A stretch of DNA of 64,000 nucleotides, from positions 615,858 through 679,857 of the forward strand of contig NZ_FOUS01000003.1 in NCBI RefSeq assembly GCF_900114915.1, read 5' to 3'. Below, one piece after another: positions 36,074 through 46,274 of the stretch. This DNA comes from Bradyrhizobium sp. Rc3b. GTDB taxonomy: Bacteria > Pseudomonadota > Alphaproteobacteria > Rhizobiales > Xanthobacteraceae. The notes under the pieces were generated by a model. It did no database searches, had not been told where the DNA came from, and saw only the letters and a program-made list of their open reading frames with translations. The position numbers and the translations under genes were made by a program. Every line of letters starts with the position of its first letter. Positions within the stretch are counted from its first letter, which is position 1.

Positions 36074-38335
36074 TCAACGCTGCGCCAGCAACTCCTCAAT
36101 CCGGATCGGGAATTTGCGGACGCGCACGCCAGTCGCATGCCAGACCGCGTTCGCGACCGCGGCGGCACTGCCGGTGATGCCGATCTCACCGACGCCCTTG
36201 ATGCCGAGCGCATTGACGTGCGGGTCGTGCTCCTCGACCGTGATCACGTCGAGCGGCGGCACGTCGGCATTCACGGGAACGTGGTACTCGCCGAGATTGG
36301 CGTTCATGATCCGGCCGCTGCGGCGGTCGGTGACGGCCTCCTCGTGCAGCGCAAAGGAGAGGCCCCAGATCATGCCGCCGAACAGCTGGCTTTGCACCAT
36401 ACGCGGGTTGACGATGCGCCCGGCGGCAAAGGCCCCGACCATGCGGGTGACGCGGACCTGACCGAGTTCGGGATCGACCTTCACTTCCGCGAACACCGCG
36501 CCATGGGCATGCATGGCATATTCCTCCATCGCCGCGGGGTTCGGCGCACCGGTGCCGTGCGCCTCGACCTCGGCGACGCCGGCGCGCGCGAGGATCTCGG
36601 CATAGCTCTCGCCGCGGCTCTCGTCATCGCGCCGGATCAGTCTGCCGTCACGCGCGATCACGCCGGCATTGCCGGCGCCGAACAGCGGAGAGCGCTCGTC
36701 ATTGGTGGCGAGATCGGCGAGCTTTGCGATCACGGCCGCGCCCGCGCTGTGGATCGCCGCACCCGCGGTTGCGGTGTGCGCGGAGCCGCCGGCGATGCCG
36801 GCATCGGGCAGGTCCGATGTCCCCGCCTTGAACGTGACGCGGTCGACATCGAGGCCGACGGCGTCGGCCGCGATCTGCGCCAGTGCCGTCCAGGCACCCT
36901 GCCCCATGTCGTGTGCGCCGATCTCCATCACGCCGGAGCCGTCGCGGCGGATCGCCGCGCGTGCTTCGGCCTGGAACATCAGCGCCGGGAAAGTCGCCGT
37001 GCCCATGCCCCAGCCGACCAGCAGGCCGGCATCGTCGCGCATCTGACGCGGCTGCAGCGGACGCTTCGCCCAGCCGAAGCGCGCCGCGCCCTGATCGTAG
37101 CAGGCCCGCAGCGCCTTTGACGAGAACGGTTTTCCCGTGATCGGCTCGACCTCGGCATAGTTCTTCAGGCGGAAGGAAAGCGGATCGATGCCGCAGGCCC
37201 ACGCCATTTCGTCGATCGCGCTCTCCAGCGCAATCGAGCCGGTCGCCTCACCGGGTGCGCGCATGAACAGCGGCGTGCCGGTGTTGACGCGCACGGCGTC
37301 ATGCGAGGTGCGGATCGCAGGCGCCGCATAGAGTGTGTGCGAGGCATCGGCCGCGGGCTCGTAAAAATCGTCGAACGTACTCGATACGGTCCGCGCATGG
37401 TGATCGAGCGCGGTGAGGCGCCCCTCTCCGTCGGCACCGATGCGCAGGCGCTGGCGCGTCGGCGCGCGATGGCCGACCGGGCCGTACATCTGCTCACGGC
37501 GCAGCACCAGCTTGACCGGCTTGCCGACCAGCTTCGCCGCCATGATGCCGAGGACCGGCGGGCCGCCCATGAGCCCCTTCGAACCGAAGCCGCCACCGAG
37601 GAACGGGCTGCGGATGTGGATCTTGTCGTGCGCGATACCGAACAGCTCGGCGATGCGCGCAAGCGACAGCTTCAGGCCCTGGGTCGGCATGTCCACGGAC
37701 AGCTTGTCGCCATCCCAGTGAGCCACGACCGCATGCGGCTCCATCGCGTTGTGATATTGCGGCGGCGTCTCGTAGGTCGCGTCGATCTGCGTCTCGGCCG
37801 AGGCAAGGCCCGCCTCGACATCGCCGCGGTGATTTTCGGTGGGGTTGCCGACGCCGACGACGGGCGGCACAAAACTCTCGCCGGCATCGAGGCCGATGAG
37901 CGCAGGCAGCGTCTCATAGCGCGGCGCCAGCAGCGCGGCACCTTCCGTCGCGGCTTCAAGCGTCTCGGCGATCACGACCGCGATCGGCTGATTGGCGTAG
38001 CGGACCTCGTTGCTCTGCAAAGCCTCCATCCGAAACACGAAGGGATTGGTCTTGATCTCGGGGTCGATGGCGAGGGGTGGCTTGTGGTCGGACGTCATGA
38101 CATCGACGACGCCGGGATGGCGCTTGGCGGCGGCGACATCGAGCGACGCCACACGTCCGCGCGCGATGCTGGAGGTCGCGATCACCGCAAACAGCATGCC
38201 GGGCGGATGATTATCGGCAGCATAGGTCGCCTGCCCCGTGACCTTGAGGACGCCGTCACGACGGGTCAGCGGCTGGCCGATATTAGAGCCGTGGCGCAGA
38301 TGGGCAGGCGCACTGGTGAGGTTGAGCTCAGGCAT
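36074..38335 (-). CDS. Molybdopterin-binding subunit of aldehyde oxidoreductase (PaoC-like)
   Basis: This 753-residue large subunit belongs to the xanthine dehydrogenase family. It starts at MPELNLTSAP (ATG 38335, AGGAGCC upstream). Molybdenum-cofactor segments include PFLGGGFGSKG, FMRAPGEATGSIALESAIDE, DMGQGAWTALAQIAADA and the catalytic Glu in GIKGVGEIGITG near the C-terminus. The set resembles E. coli PaoC, which oxidises aromatic aldehydes to acids. Its start overlaps the end of the FAD subunit by 8 bp. No XdhC/PaoD-type chaperone gene lies in the window. Confidence 0.93.
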   Translation of the reverse strand: MPELNLTSAPAHLRHGSNIGQPLTRRDGVLKVTGQATYAADNHPPGMLFAVIATSSIARGRVASLDVAAAKRHPGVVDVMTSDHKPPLAIDPEIKTNPFVFRMEALQSNEVRYANQPIAVVIAETLEAATEGAALLAPRYETLPALIGLDAGESFVPPVVGVGNPTENHRGDVEAGLASAETQIDATYETPPQYHNAMEPHAVVAHWDGDKLSVDMPTQGLKLSLARIAELFGIAHDKIHIRSPFLGGGFGSKGLMGGPPVLGIMAAKLVGKPVKLVLRREQMYGPVGHRAPTRQRLRIGADGEGRLTALDHHARTVSSTFDDFYEPAADASHTLYAAPAIRTSHDAVRVNTGTPLFMRAPGEATGSIALESAIDEMAWACGIDPLSFRLKNYAEVEPITGKPFSSKALRACYDQGAARFGWAKRPLQPRQMRDDAGLLVGWGMGTATFPALMFQAEARAAIRRDGSGVMEIGAHDMGQGAWTALAQIAADAVGLDVDRVTFKAGTSDLPDAGIAGGSAHTATAGAAIHSAGAAVIAKLADLATNDERSPLFGAGNAGVIARDGRLIRRDDESRGESYAEILARAGVAEVEAHGTGAPNPAAMEEYAMHAHGAVFAEVKVDPELGQVRVTRMVGAFAAGRIVNPRMVQSQLFGGMIWGLSFALHEEAVTDRRSGRIMNANLGEYHVPVNADVPPLDVITVEEHDPHVNALGIKGVGEIGITGSAAAVANAVWHATGVRVRKFPIRIEELLAQR

Positions 38336-39379
38336 GGATGGCTCCTGATGTCGAGGCAAAGGGAGAGGCCGGCAGTGCGGGCAGGCGCGCGGGCGTACCG
38401 GCGGCAGCGAGGGTCAGCGCGCGCACGACGATGCGGCGTGCGAGCTCGATCTTGAAGGCGTTGTCGCCGGACGGCTTTGCGTCGGTCAGCGCACGCCAGG
38501 CGGCTTCCTGGAAGGCATCGGTCGTGGGCGCGACGCCCTTGAGAACGTCCTCCGCAGCGCTGGCACGCCAGGGCTTTGCGGCGACACCGCCGAGCGCAAG
38601 CCGCGCTTCGGCGATCCTGCCGTTCTCGATCCGCAACGCAGCAGCGGCCGAGACCACCGCGAAGGCGTAGGAGGTTCGCTCGCGGACCTTGAGGTAGCGC
38701 GCATGCGGGGCAAACTCGCGCGCCGCCGGCGGCAGGCGCACTGCAACGATGAGATCGCCCGGCTCGAGCGCGGACTCGCGCTCGGGCGTATCGCCGGGCA
38801 GGCGATGCAGCTCGTCGAGCGCGATCTCGCGCCGGCCCGCCCGCCCCTCGATCTCGACGACCGCACCGAGCGCGACCAGCGGCACGCAGAAATCGGAGGG
38901 ATGCGTGGCGATGCAGCTCTCGCTCCAGCCGAGCACCGCGTGGGTGCGGTTCTCGCCGCCGCGCGCATCGCAGCCGCTGCCGGCCTCGCGCTTGTTGCAG
39001 CGGCTGGCAGTGTCGTAGAAATACGCGCAGCGCGTCCGTTGCAAGAGATTGCCGCCGACGGTCGCGGCATTGCGCAACTGCGCGGATGCCCCGGAGAGAA
39101 GGGCTTCGGCGACGGCGGGATAGGACCTTGCAAAGTCCGCATCATGCGCGAGATCGGCGTTGCTGACGAGCGCACCGATGCGCAAGGACCCATCGGCGAG
39201 GCGCTCGATGCCGTCGAGCCCATCGAGATGCGTGACGTCGACCAGACGATCCGGACGGCTGACGCCGCCCTTCATCAGATCGAGCAGATTGGTGCCAGCG
39301 GCGAGATAGACCGCGCCCGGCTGGGCAGCGGCGGCAACCGCTTCAGTGACGGTGGCAGGCCTGACGTAATCGAACGGTT

Positions 39380-39383
<4 letters not shown>
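38328..39383 (-). CDS. FAD-binding subunit of aldehyde oxidoreductase (PaoB-like)
   Basis: This 351-residue PCMH-type FAD protein starts MKPFDYVRPATVTEAV and has AAGTNLLDLMKGG and ATVGGNLLQRTRC FAD-contact segments. The cluster RTRCAYFYDTASRCNKREAG, then SGCDARGG, supplies extra Cys residues as in PaoB-type subunits carrying a [4Fe-4S] cluster in an inserted loop. It passes electrons between the 2Fe-2S subunit and FAD. ATG 39383 overlaps the stop of the iron-sulfur gene (ATGA). Confidence 0.92.
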
Positions 39384-39877
<494 letters not shown>

Positions 39878-40128
39878 ACAAGGCTCCGATCAGATTTGGA
39901 CATGAGTGATCGCGCAGCGCGCCACCGTCGTGGCCGCCGTCGATCCAAATTGACCGGGCAGAAGCCGGCCAACATCGAGGCGAAGATACGGAGGCTCCCT
40001 CCGCTTAACAAGGGCCGGTGGAAAAATATTGGAATTGGTCAAAACCCCGTGCGCCACCAACGCGATGCAGCCCGGCAAGGGTTCAACGAGGGTTCAATCT
40101 AACCAATTCGTGATCTACATTGCCTGAT

Positions 40129-40767
40129 ATGGACGACCACACCGACCAGACCCGGAAGCCCCGCGCCGATGCCGTGCGCAATCGCGAGCGCGTGCTCGAA
40201 GCCGCCAAGGCCGTGTTCAACGCGGGCGGCCCGGAGGCGAGCCTGGAGGCCGTCGCCAAGCGCGCCGGCGTCGGCATCGGCACGCTCTATCGGCATTTTC
40301 CGACGCGTGAGGATCTGTTCGAGGCGGTGTACCGGCGCGAGGTCGGGCAGCTCAGCGAGCTTGCCGAGCACCTGCGAACCGCAAAGGATCCGGTCGAAGC
40401 GCTGCGGCGCTGGCTGCGGTCCGCCGTCGAATTCGTTGCCACCAAGAAAGGCATGTCGGCCGCGCTGGCGCTGGCGTATCAGAGCTCGTCGGAACTTGCC
40501 GTTTTCTCCATGGAGCGGCTGACCAAGGCGATCGGCTCGCTGCTCGCGCGCGCGGTCGCAGCCGGCCAGATGCGCGCCGATATCAGCCCGGAGGACCTGC
40601 TGCGGGCGTTTTTCGGGATGTGCTACATGCACGATCAGCCGGGATGGCAAGCCTCGGTGCTGCGCCTGCTCGACGTGTTCGTCGACGGATTGCGGGTGCA
40701 ATCCGCTGCCAAGGCCAAGGCGCGCGCGGCCAGGCCAGACAAGCCCGCGGTGAAACGGAAGCGATAG
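40129..40767 (+). CDS. TetR family transcriptional regulator
   Basis: This 212-residue protein has an N-terminal TetR helix-turn-helix (RERVLEAAKAVFNAGGPEAS, VGIGTLYRHFPTREDLFEAV) and an all-helical ligand domain, ending in a basic Lys/Arg/Ala tail. It is divergent from the PaoABC-like operon with a 251-bp gap and is the obvious candidate for its repressor. ATG 40129 was chosen; a TTG at 40120 is in frame. A GGGTTCAA direct repeat lies about 30-50 bp upstream, but no clear palindrome was seen. Confidence 0.88.
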   Translation: MDDHTDQTRKPRADAVRNRERVLEAAKAVFNAGGPEASLEAVAKRAGVGIGTLYRHFPTREDLFEAVYRREVGQLSELAEHLRTAKDPVEALRRWLRSAVEFVATKKGMSAALALAYQSSSELAVFSMERLTKAIGSLLARAVAAGQMRADISPEDLLRAFFGMCYMHDQPGWQASVLRLLDVFVDGLRVQSAAKAKARAARPDKPAVKRKR

Positions 40768-40833
40768 CGCGCCCGTATTGCCCTGAGGTCATGCTAGGAT
40801 CAGCATTGCCGGGATTTCAACGCGGAGCCTGTC

Positions 40834-41241
40834 ATGCGCATTGCCGCCTTGCTGGTCGCTCTCAGTATTGCCTTCAATCCCATCTCAGCACGCGCCGACG
40901 ATGTCGCGACGGCGCAGGGCGTGATCCGGGCCCAGGAGCAGGCCTTCGCCCGCGACGATGCGAGCGCGGCCTATTCCTTTGCCGCGCCGGCGATCCGGGA
41001 GATCTTTCCCGCGCCGGACATCTTCATGGCCATGGTGCAAAGCGGCTACGCGCCGGTCTACCGGCACAAGAGTTTCGAGTTCGGCGAGAGCAAGATCGAG
41101 GGCGGTTGGATTGCGCAGCGCGTCCACATCGTCGATGCCAATGGCGAGGCCTGGGAAGCCCTGTACACGCTCGAGCAGCAGGCGGACGGCAGTTACAAGA
41201 TCACCGGCTGCTCGCTGCTGAAGGCGGGACAGGCGGTTTAG
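40834..41241 (+). CDS. Secreted DUF4864 domain protein
   Basis: This 135-residue protein has a signal peptide (MRIAALLVALSIAFNPISAR, cleaved near ARA-DD). The mature part (VIRAQEQAFARDDASAAYSF, AAPAIREIFPAPDIFMAMV, GYAPVYRHKSFEFGE) matches DUF4864, an NTF2/SnoaL-like fold found in alphaproteobacterial periplasms, function unknown. GGAG precedes the ATG. Its last bases overlap the end of the convergent MFS gene by 4 bp. Confidence 0.82.
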   Translation: MRIAALLVALSIAFNPISARADDVATAQGVIRAQEQAFARDDASAAYSFAAPAIREIFPAPDIFMAMVQSGYAPVYRHKSFEFGESKIEGGWIAQRVHIVDANGEAWEALYTLEQQADGSYKITGCSLLKAGQAV

Positions 41242-42530
41242 GTTGCGAAGCCAGGTCCGGTCCTGACCGACTTCATCCGCGAGCGGATCAACAGCAACAC
41301 GACGATGCCGATATTGAGCGCGTTCCACGCCACGCCGTTGGCGAACGCCGCGGCGTAGGAGCCGGTGGCATCGAAGATGATGCCCGACACCCAGCCGCCG
41401 AAGGACATGCCGAACACCGAGGCGAAGATCACGATGCCGACGCGCGTCGCCGCCTCGCTCGCCGGCATCGCCTCGCGCACGATGATGGCATAGCTCGGCA
41501 CGATACCGCCCTGGAACAGGCCGAACATCGCGGAGATGAGATACAGCGAGGCGAGGCTGTCGAAGAACAGATAGAACACCAGCGCGAAGCCCTGCGCCAC
41601 CGATCCCACCAGCAGTGTGCGGATGCCGCCGATCTTGTCGGCGAGGAAGCCCGAGCCGATCCGGCTGACGATGCCGCAGGCCATCATCAGCGACAGCATC
41701 TCGGCGCCGCGCGCCACGCCATAGCCGAGATCGCCGCAATAGGCGACGATATGCACCTGCGGCATCGCCATGGCGACACAGCAGGAGATGCTGGCGATCG
41801 AGAGCAGCACCGTCAGCGTGTTGGTCGAGAGCTTGAGATCGACGCGCGGCGGTGGCGCATTGGCGTGATCGTGGACCTTGTCGTCGCCCATCTGCGCACG
41901 CAACACCAGCACCAGCATCGTCATCAGGCTGACGCAGACGATGCCGATGCCGATATGGGTGTGACGCCAGCCAACCTCCTGCATGCCCCAGTTCACGATC
42001 GGCGGCCACATCGTGCCGGCGAAGTAATTGCCGCTGGCGACGATCGTCACGGCAAGGCCGCGATAACGCTCGAACCAGTGCGAGGCCTCCGCCATCAGCG
42101 GCGCGAAGGTCGCCGACGTTCCGAGGCCGATCAGGAAATACGCCGCCACGAACTGCCAGAGATGCGCGGACAGCCCCGCGAGCACATTGGCAACGCCGAG
42201 GAAGGCGATGCTGATCGCCATCGCGGGCACGATGCCGAACCGGTCGGTGATCTTGCCGGCGATCACGCCGCCAAGCCCGAAACCGAACATCATCAGCGTG
42301 AAGGCGAGCGACACCGCGCCGCGTGTGGCACCGAATTCCGCTTGCACCACGGGAATCACGACCACGACCGCCCACATGCCGACGGCGCCGATCGAGCCGA
42401 TCACAAGCGCAATAAGCAGCCGCATCCAGGCCTGACGGGAATCAGGGCTGAATGAATCAGAGCTTTGTCCTGGATGATTGGGCGCGTGCACGCGCGGAAC
42501 ATGTTCGCGGATCGCCTTGCGGTCAAGCAT
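41238..42530 (-). CDS. MFS transporter
   Basis: This 430-residue protein has twelve predicted membrane segments. An MFS signature loop (GGVIAGKITDRFG) lies between segments 2 and 3, with a repeat in the second half (RIGSGFLADKIGGIRTLLVG). It resembles the OFA/monocarboxylate type that imports or exchanges small organic acids; the substrate is not readable. The ATG at 42530 opens a hydrophilic N-terminus of about 35 residues. Longer upstream frames are not coding. It is divergent from the copper genes. Confidence 0.88.
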   Translation of the reverse strand: MLDRKAIREHVPRVHAPNHPGQSSDSFSPDSRQAWMRLLIALVIGSIGAVGMWAVVVVIPVVQAEFGATRGAVSLAFTLMMFGFGLGGVIAGKITDRFGIVPAMAISIAFLGVANVLAGLSAHLWQFVAAYFLIGLGTSATFAPLMAEASHWFERYRGLAVTIVASGNYFAGTMWPPIVNWGMQEVGWRHTHIGIGIVCVSLMTMLVLVLRAQMGDDKVHDHANAPPPRVDLKLSTNTLTVLLSIASISCCVAMAMPQVHIVAYCGDLGYGVARGAEMLSLMMACGIVSRIGSGFLADKIGGIRTLLVGSVAQGFALVFYLFFDSLASLYLISAMFGLFQGGIVPSYAIIVREAMPASEAATRVGIVIFASVFGMSFGGWVSGIIFDATGSYAAAFANGVAWNALNIGIVVLLLIRSRMKSVRTGPGFAT

Positions 42531-42650
42531 CGTGGCGCGATATTGGGCATGCGCGGTGCACTGCGGTAATAAGTTCTTGGCGAACGCGCGTTTTGCGATT
42601 AGTTTGCAATCTGCGTGAGCAAATCGCCGCGCGGAACACATGTCGGCGGA

Positions 42651-43091
42651 ATGTTGCTGCGTTTGACACGAGCGATGCGGATCAGGGTGGGGCGGATCAT
42701 CGCCCTCGCCTATCTGTTCTGCGTGCTCGCGCCGGCCGCAAGCCTCGCCTTGGGCAGCGGCCCGGCGCCGTGCCTTGATGAGGCCCTGCTGGCAGATCCC
42801 GCACCAGTCCATCATCAGATGGGGGCGGGTCATGCGCACGACGGCGCATCGCACGACCACGCGGGGGTGCACGCGCATCACCAAGCCAAGCAGGACGCGC
42901 CGGCTCAGCATGACCATGGCGGCAAGGGAACAGTCGGCCCCTGCTGTGCGATGATGTGCGTCAGTGGGTTGCCGGCCGATCTGCCGGTCGTCGCGACGCT
43001 GGTCCAGCCAATGTCCACCTGTGCGGCCGAGATCGTGGCCAGCCTGCACAGCGCGGCGCCGCCCCTGCACTACCGTCCTCCCATCGCCTGA
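42651..43091 (+). CDS. Small His-rich secreted protein of the copper cluster
   Basis: This protein of about 146 residues has a membrane-targeting N-terminus (RVGRIIALAYLFCVLAPAAS). A His-rich stretch follows (HHQMGAGHAHDGASHDHAGV, HAHHQAKQDAPAQHDHGG), then a Cys/Met segment (GPCCAMMCVSG). This composition resembles DUF2946-like copper-associated proteins and suggests periplasmic metal binding. The start is uncertain: GTG 42615, ATG 42651 and ATG 42675 are all in frame and have weak ribosome-binding sites. It is the first gene of the copper cluster. Confidence 0.7.
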   Translation: MLLRLTRAMRIRVGRIIALAYLFCVLAPAASLALGSGPAPCLDEALLADPAPVHHQMGAGHAHDGASHDHAGVHAHHQAKQDAPAQHDHGGKGTVGPCCAMMCVSGLPADLPVVATLVQPMSTCAAEIVASLHSAAPPLHYRPPIA

Positions 43092-43166
43092 TCTGACACG
43101 ACGATTTCGGGCCGTTGCGCGCTTTTGCGCGCGCGGACCTGTGGTCTTTCAGATCAGGGATGAATC

Positions 43167-43451
43167 ATGCTTGCGCTTTCCGGGGCGAAGTTCGCCGCCG
43201 CATCCGCGGTGGGTGGACGACATTTTCGATTCCATTGGCCGCTGCTGGCCGCACTTGCGCTGGCGCTGTCCGGCTGCACCCCGGCAACGACGCAAGTCGC
43301 CGGCGCCGATCCCGCCGATCCCTCGGCGAAGGTCGCGCCTGTCGGCTATCGGTCGACCATTGCGCCCTACACCAGCCTGCGGCCCGCAGCGCCGGCGCCG
43401 TGGCGCGATCGCAACGACGCCGTCGCGCCGCGGCCGAAGCAGGACCGGTAG
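43167..43451 (+). CDS. Small lipoprotein of the copper cluster
   Basis: This 94-residue protein has a basic N-terminus, a hydrophobic core and a lipobox ALSGC, so it should be processed by signal peptidase II and anchored in a membrane. The mature part is Pro/Ala-rich (PATTQVAGADPADPSAKVAP, YRSTIAPYTSLRPAAPAPW). AGGGA precedes the ATG. It lies 9 bp before the TolC-like gene. I know no function for it beyond the copper-cluster position. Confidence 0.75.
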   Translation: MLALSGAKFAAASAVGGRHFRFHWPLLAALALALSGCTPATTQVAGADPADPSAKVAPVGYRSTIAPYTSLRPAAPAPWRDRNDAVAPRPKQDR

Positions 43452-43460
43452 GAGCGCGCC

Positions 43461-44897
43461 ATGACACATCAATTCGCGCCAAGCCTGCTCGTTCTCGCCG
43501 CGCTCGGCCTTGTCGCACCCGGACTTGCCGGCTGCGCCGTGTTCTCGCCCGACAGCGGCATGAGCGCGGTCTCCGAGCTGACGAGCCAGACCATCAACAA
43601 GGATGTCGCCTTCGTTCGCACGCCCGAGGGAGCGGGCGCGGTTGACGCGCGCGTTCGCCAGTTGTTGTCGCGGGCGCTGAGCGTGGAGGCCGCCGTTCAG
43701 ATCGCACTGCTCAACAACAAGGGATTGCAAGCCGCCTATAACGAGCTGGCGCTGGCCGAGACCGATCTGGTCGAGCAGAGCCTGCCGCCCAATCCCGTGT
43801 TCTCGATCTCGCGGATCTCAGGCAACGGCGCCAGCGAGATCGAGCGCCAGGTGGTCGGCGACATTCTTGCGCTCGCCACCCTGCCGTTCCGCTCCGACAT
43901 TGCCCGCGACCGATTCCGACAGGCGCAGCTGCGCGCGGCGCTGGCGACCTTGCGGCTCGCCGCCGACGTCCGCGGCACTTACGTGCGCGCTGTCGCCGGC
44001 AACGAGATGGTGGCGCTGCTGACGGATGCGAAGGCGACGGCGGAATCGACCGCACAGCTTGCGGTCAAGCTCGGCGAGACCGGCTCGCTCAACAAGCTCG
44101 ACCAGGCCCGCGAGCAGGTGTTCTACGCCGAGACCACCGCCGACCTCGCCTCCGCGCGCCAGGCGGCGACGAGCGCGCGCGAAAGGCTCGCGCGGCTGAT
44201 GGGATTGTGGGACGGCGGCCTCGACTTCCGTCTGCCCAATCAATTGCCGCCGCTGCCGCGCCGGCCGCAGGCACTGCCCTCGATCGAGGCCGATGCGGTA
44301 GCCCATCGCATCGATCTGCAGATCGCCCGGCTGGAGCTGACGGCGCTGGCGAAGTCGCTGAACCTCACCGAGGCGACCCGCTTCGTGACGCTGCTCGATC
44401 TCGCCGGCATCTCCCGCCGCACCAGGGATCCCGAAGGCGCGCCGTTCCGCGAACGCGGCTTCGACGTCCAGTTCCAGATCCCGATCTTCGACGGCGGCGA
44501 GGTGCGGATGCGACAGGCGGCAGAGATCTACAATCTCGCCTTCAACCGCCTGACCGAGCGCGCCGTGAACGTGCGCTCGGAGGCGCGCGATGCGTATCGG
44601 ACTTACCGATCCACTTACGACATCGCCAGCCACTACCAGCGCGAGATCATCCCCTTGCGCAAGATCATCACCGAGGAGATGCAGCTCCGCTTCTCCAGCA
44701 TGCAGGTCGACATCTTTGCGCTGCTCACCGAAGCACGACAGCGTCTGGCCTCGCTGCGCGGCGCGATCGACGCCCGGCAACGATTCTTCCTCGCCCAGTC
44801 CGACCTGCAGACCGCCGTCAATGGCGGCGCGCCTGCTGCGAGCGGCGACACTTCAACCACCATCGCCGCGGCAGCGCCTGCCGACGGCGGCCACTGA
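43461..44897 (+). CDS. TolC-family outer-membrane lipoprotein
   Basis: This 478-residue OEP-family protein has a lipobox LAGC at about residues 22-25. It shows paired long alpha-helical repeats (VEAAVQIALLNNKGLQAAYN, ELALAETDLVEQSLPPNP; TAQLAVKLGETGSLNKLDQA). It would form a trimeric outer-membrane channel. In copper clusters such proteins sit beside multicopper oxidases and CusF, in the role of CusC, but no RND pump or adaptor gene is present here. AGGAGCG precedes the ATG, and the multicopper oxidase follows 13 bp later. Confidence 0.9.
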   Translation: MTHQFAPSLLVLAALGLVAPGLAGCAVFSPDSGMSAVSELTSQTINKDVAFVRTPEGAGAVDARVRQLLSRALSVEAAVQIALLNNKGLQAAYNELALAETDLVEQSLPPNPVFSISRISGNGASEIERQVVGDILALATLPFRSDIARDRFRQAQLRAALATLRLAADVRGTYVRAVAGNEMVALLTDAKATAESTAQLAVKLGETGSLNKLDQAREQVFYAETTADLASARQAATSARERLARLMGLWDGGLDFRLPNQLPPLPRRPQALPSIEADAVAHRIDLQIARLELTALAKSLNLTEATRFVTLLDLAGISRRTRDPEGAPFRERGFDVQFQIPIFDGGEVRMRQAAEIYNLAFNRLTERAVNVRSEARDAYRTYRSTYDIASHYQREIIPLRKIITEEMQLRFSSMQVDIFALLTEARQRLASLRGAIDARQRFFLAQSDLQTAVNGGAPAASGDTSTTIAAAAPADGGH

Positions 44898-44910
44898 GAT
44901 GGAGGCCGAC

Positions 44911-46242
44911 ATGTTTTCCCGCAGAGGATTTTTGGGCACCGCCGCGCTGGTCGGCGCATCCGCGGTGCAAGGCCGTGTGCAGGCGGCATCGATCCCGGAA
45001 GCTGCGCACATGGACAAGGTGGTGATGCAGCCGCCGCTGCACCCCGTCAGCGGACCGGACTATCGCCCCGTCGTGACGCTGAACGGCTGGTCGCTGCCGT
45101 TTCGCATTAACGGCGACTGGAAGGAATTCCATCTCGTCGCCGAGCCCGTGGTGCGCGAATTCGCCGAGGGCATGAAGGTGAATCTGTGGGGCTACAACGG
45201 CCAGTCGCCGGGCCCGACGATCGAGGCGGTCGAGGGCGACAAGGTCCGGATCTTCGTCACCAACCGCCTGCCCGAATACACCACCGTGCACTGGCACGGC
45301 ATGATCATTCCGAGCGGCATGGACGGCGTCGGCGGGCTGACCCAGCCGCACATCCAGCCGGGAAAGACCTTCGTCTACGAGTTCGAGATGAGGAAGAGCG
45401 GGACCTTCATGTACCACCCGCATTCCGACGAGATGGTGCAGATGGCGATGGGCATGATGGGGATGGTCGTCGTGCATCCGCGCGATCCGAACTTCCGACC
45501 CGTCGACCGCGACTTCGTGTTCGTGATGAGCACCTATCGCGTCGATCCCGGCACCTATCTGCCGCTGGTCAACGAGATGACCGACTTCAACATGTGGACC
45601 TGGAATGCGCGGGTGTTTCCCGGCATCGACCCGCTGCCGGTGCGGCTCGGCGACAAGGTGCGCGTGCGCATCGGCAATCTCAGCATGACCAACCATCCGA
45701 TCCATCTGCACGGCCACGCCTTCGCGGTGACCTGCACCGACGGCGGCTGGGTTCCGGAGAGCGCGCAATATCCGGAGACGACGACGGACGTGCCGGTTGG
45801 CGCCGTTCGCGTGTTCGACGTGCTCGCCGACAATCCCGGCGACTGGGCGTTCCATTGCCACAAGTCGCATCACACCATGAATGCGATGGGGCACGAGGTG
45901 CGCAATCTGATTGGCGTGTCGCGCAAGGACCTCGCCAAGGCCGTCGGCAAGCTCGCGCCCGACAGCATGGCGATGGGCTCGACCGGCATGGCGATGGGCA
46001 ACATGGAGATGCCCGCGCCCGACAACACGCTGCCGATGATGACCGGCACTGGACAGTTCGGCCCGATCGAGATGGGCGGCATGTTCACCGTGATGAAGAT
46101 CCGCGAGGACCTCGCGCGCGACGATTATCGCGATCCGGGCCCGTACAAGTTTCCGCAAGGCACCGTCGCCTACGAGGTCGAGGCGCCCGATGCGGCACCA
46201 GTGCGGCAACCGGGCAAGCCGACCCACAAGATGAAGATGTGA
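44911..46242 (+). CDS. Multicopper oxidase, Tat-exported (CopA-like)
   Basis: This 443-residue protein oxidises Cu(I) or organic substrates with O2 in the periplasm. The Tat motif is SRRGFLG at residues 3-9. Copper ligands are HWHG (127-130), YHPH (168-171), HPIHLHGH (262-269) and HCHKSHHTMNAM (315-326, with Cys316 and an axial Met for the type 1 site). A Met-rich stretch near the C-terminus (MAMGSTGMAMGNMEM) may bind Cu(I). ATG 44911 has GGAGG 5 nt upstream and was preferred over ATG 44899. It lies within the copper operon. Confidence 0.93.
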   Translation: MFSRRGFLGTAALVGASAVQGRVQAASIPEAAHMDKVVMQPPLHPVSGPDYRPVVTLNGWSLPFRINGDWKEFHLVAEPVVREFAEGMKVNLWGYNGQSPGPTIEAVEGDKVRIFVTNRLPEYTTVHWHGMIIPSGMDGVGGLTQPHIQPGKTFVYEFEMRKSGTFMYHPHSDEMVQMAMGMMGMVVVHPRDPNFRPVDRDFVFVMSTYRVDPGTYLPLVNEMTDFNMWTWNARVFPGIDPLPVRLGDKVRVRIGNLSMTNHPIHLHGHAFAVTCTDGGWVPESAQYPETTTDVPVGAVRVFDVLADNPGDWAFHCHKSHHTMNAMGHEVRNLIGVSRKDLAKAVGKLAPDSMAMGSTGMAMGNMEMPAPDNTLPMMTGTGQFGPIEMGGMFTVMKIREDLARDDYRDPGPYKFPQGTVAYEVEAPDAAPVRQPGKPTHKMKM

Positions 46243-46274
46243 GCGTTTCGATGAACCACCAACTGGAGATGACG

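Noticed and set aside
42497..42506. Perfect palindrome GAACATGTTC near the divergent MFS/copper gap
   Set aside because: It lies inside the coding start of the MFS gene and may be chance; no second copy was seen.
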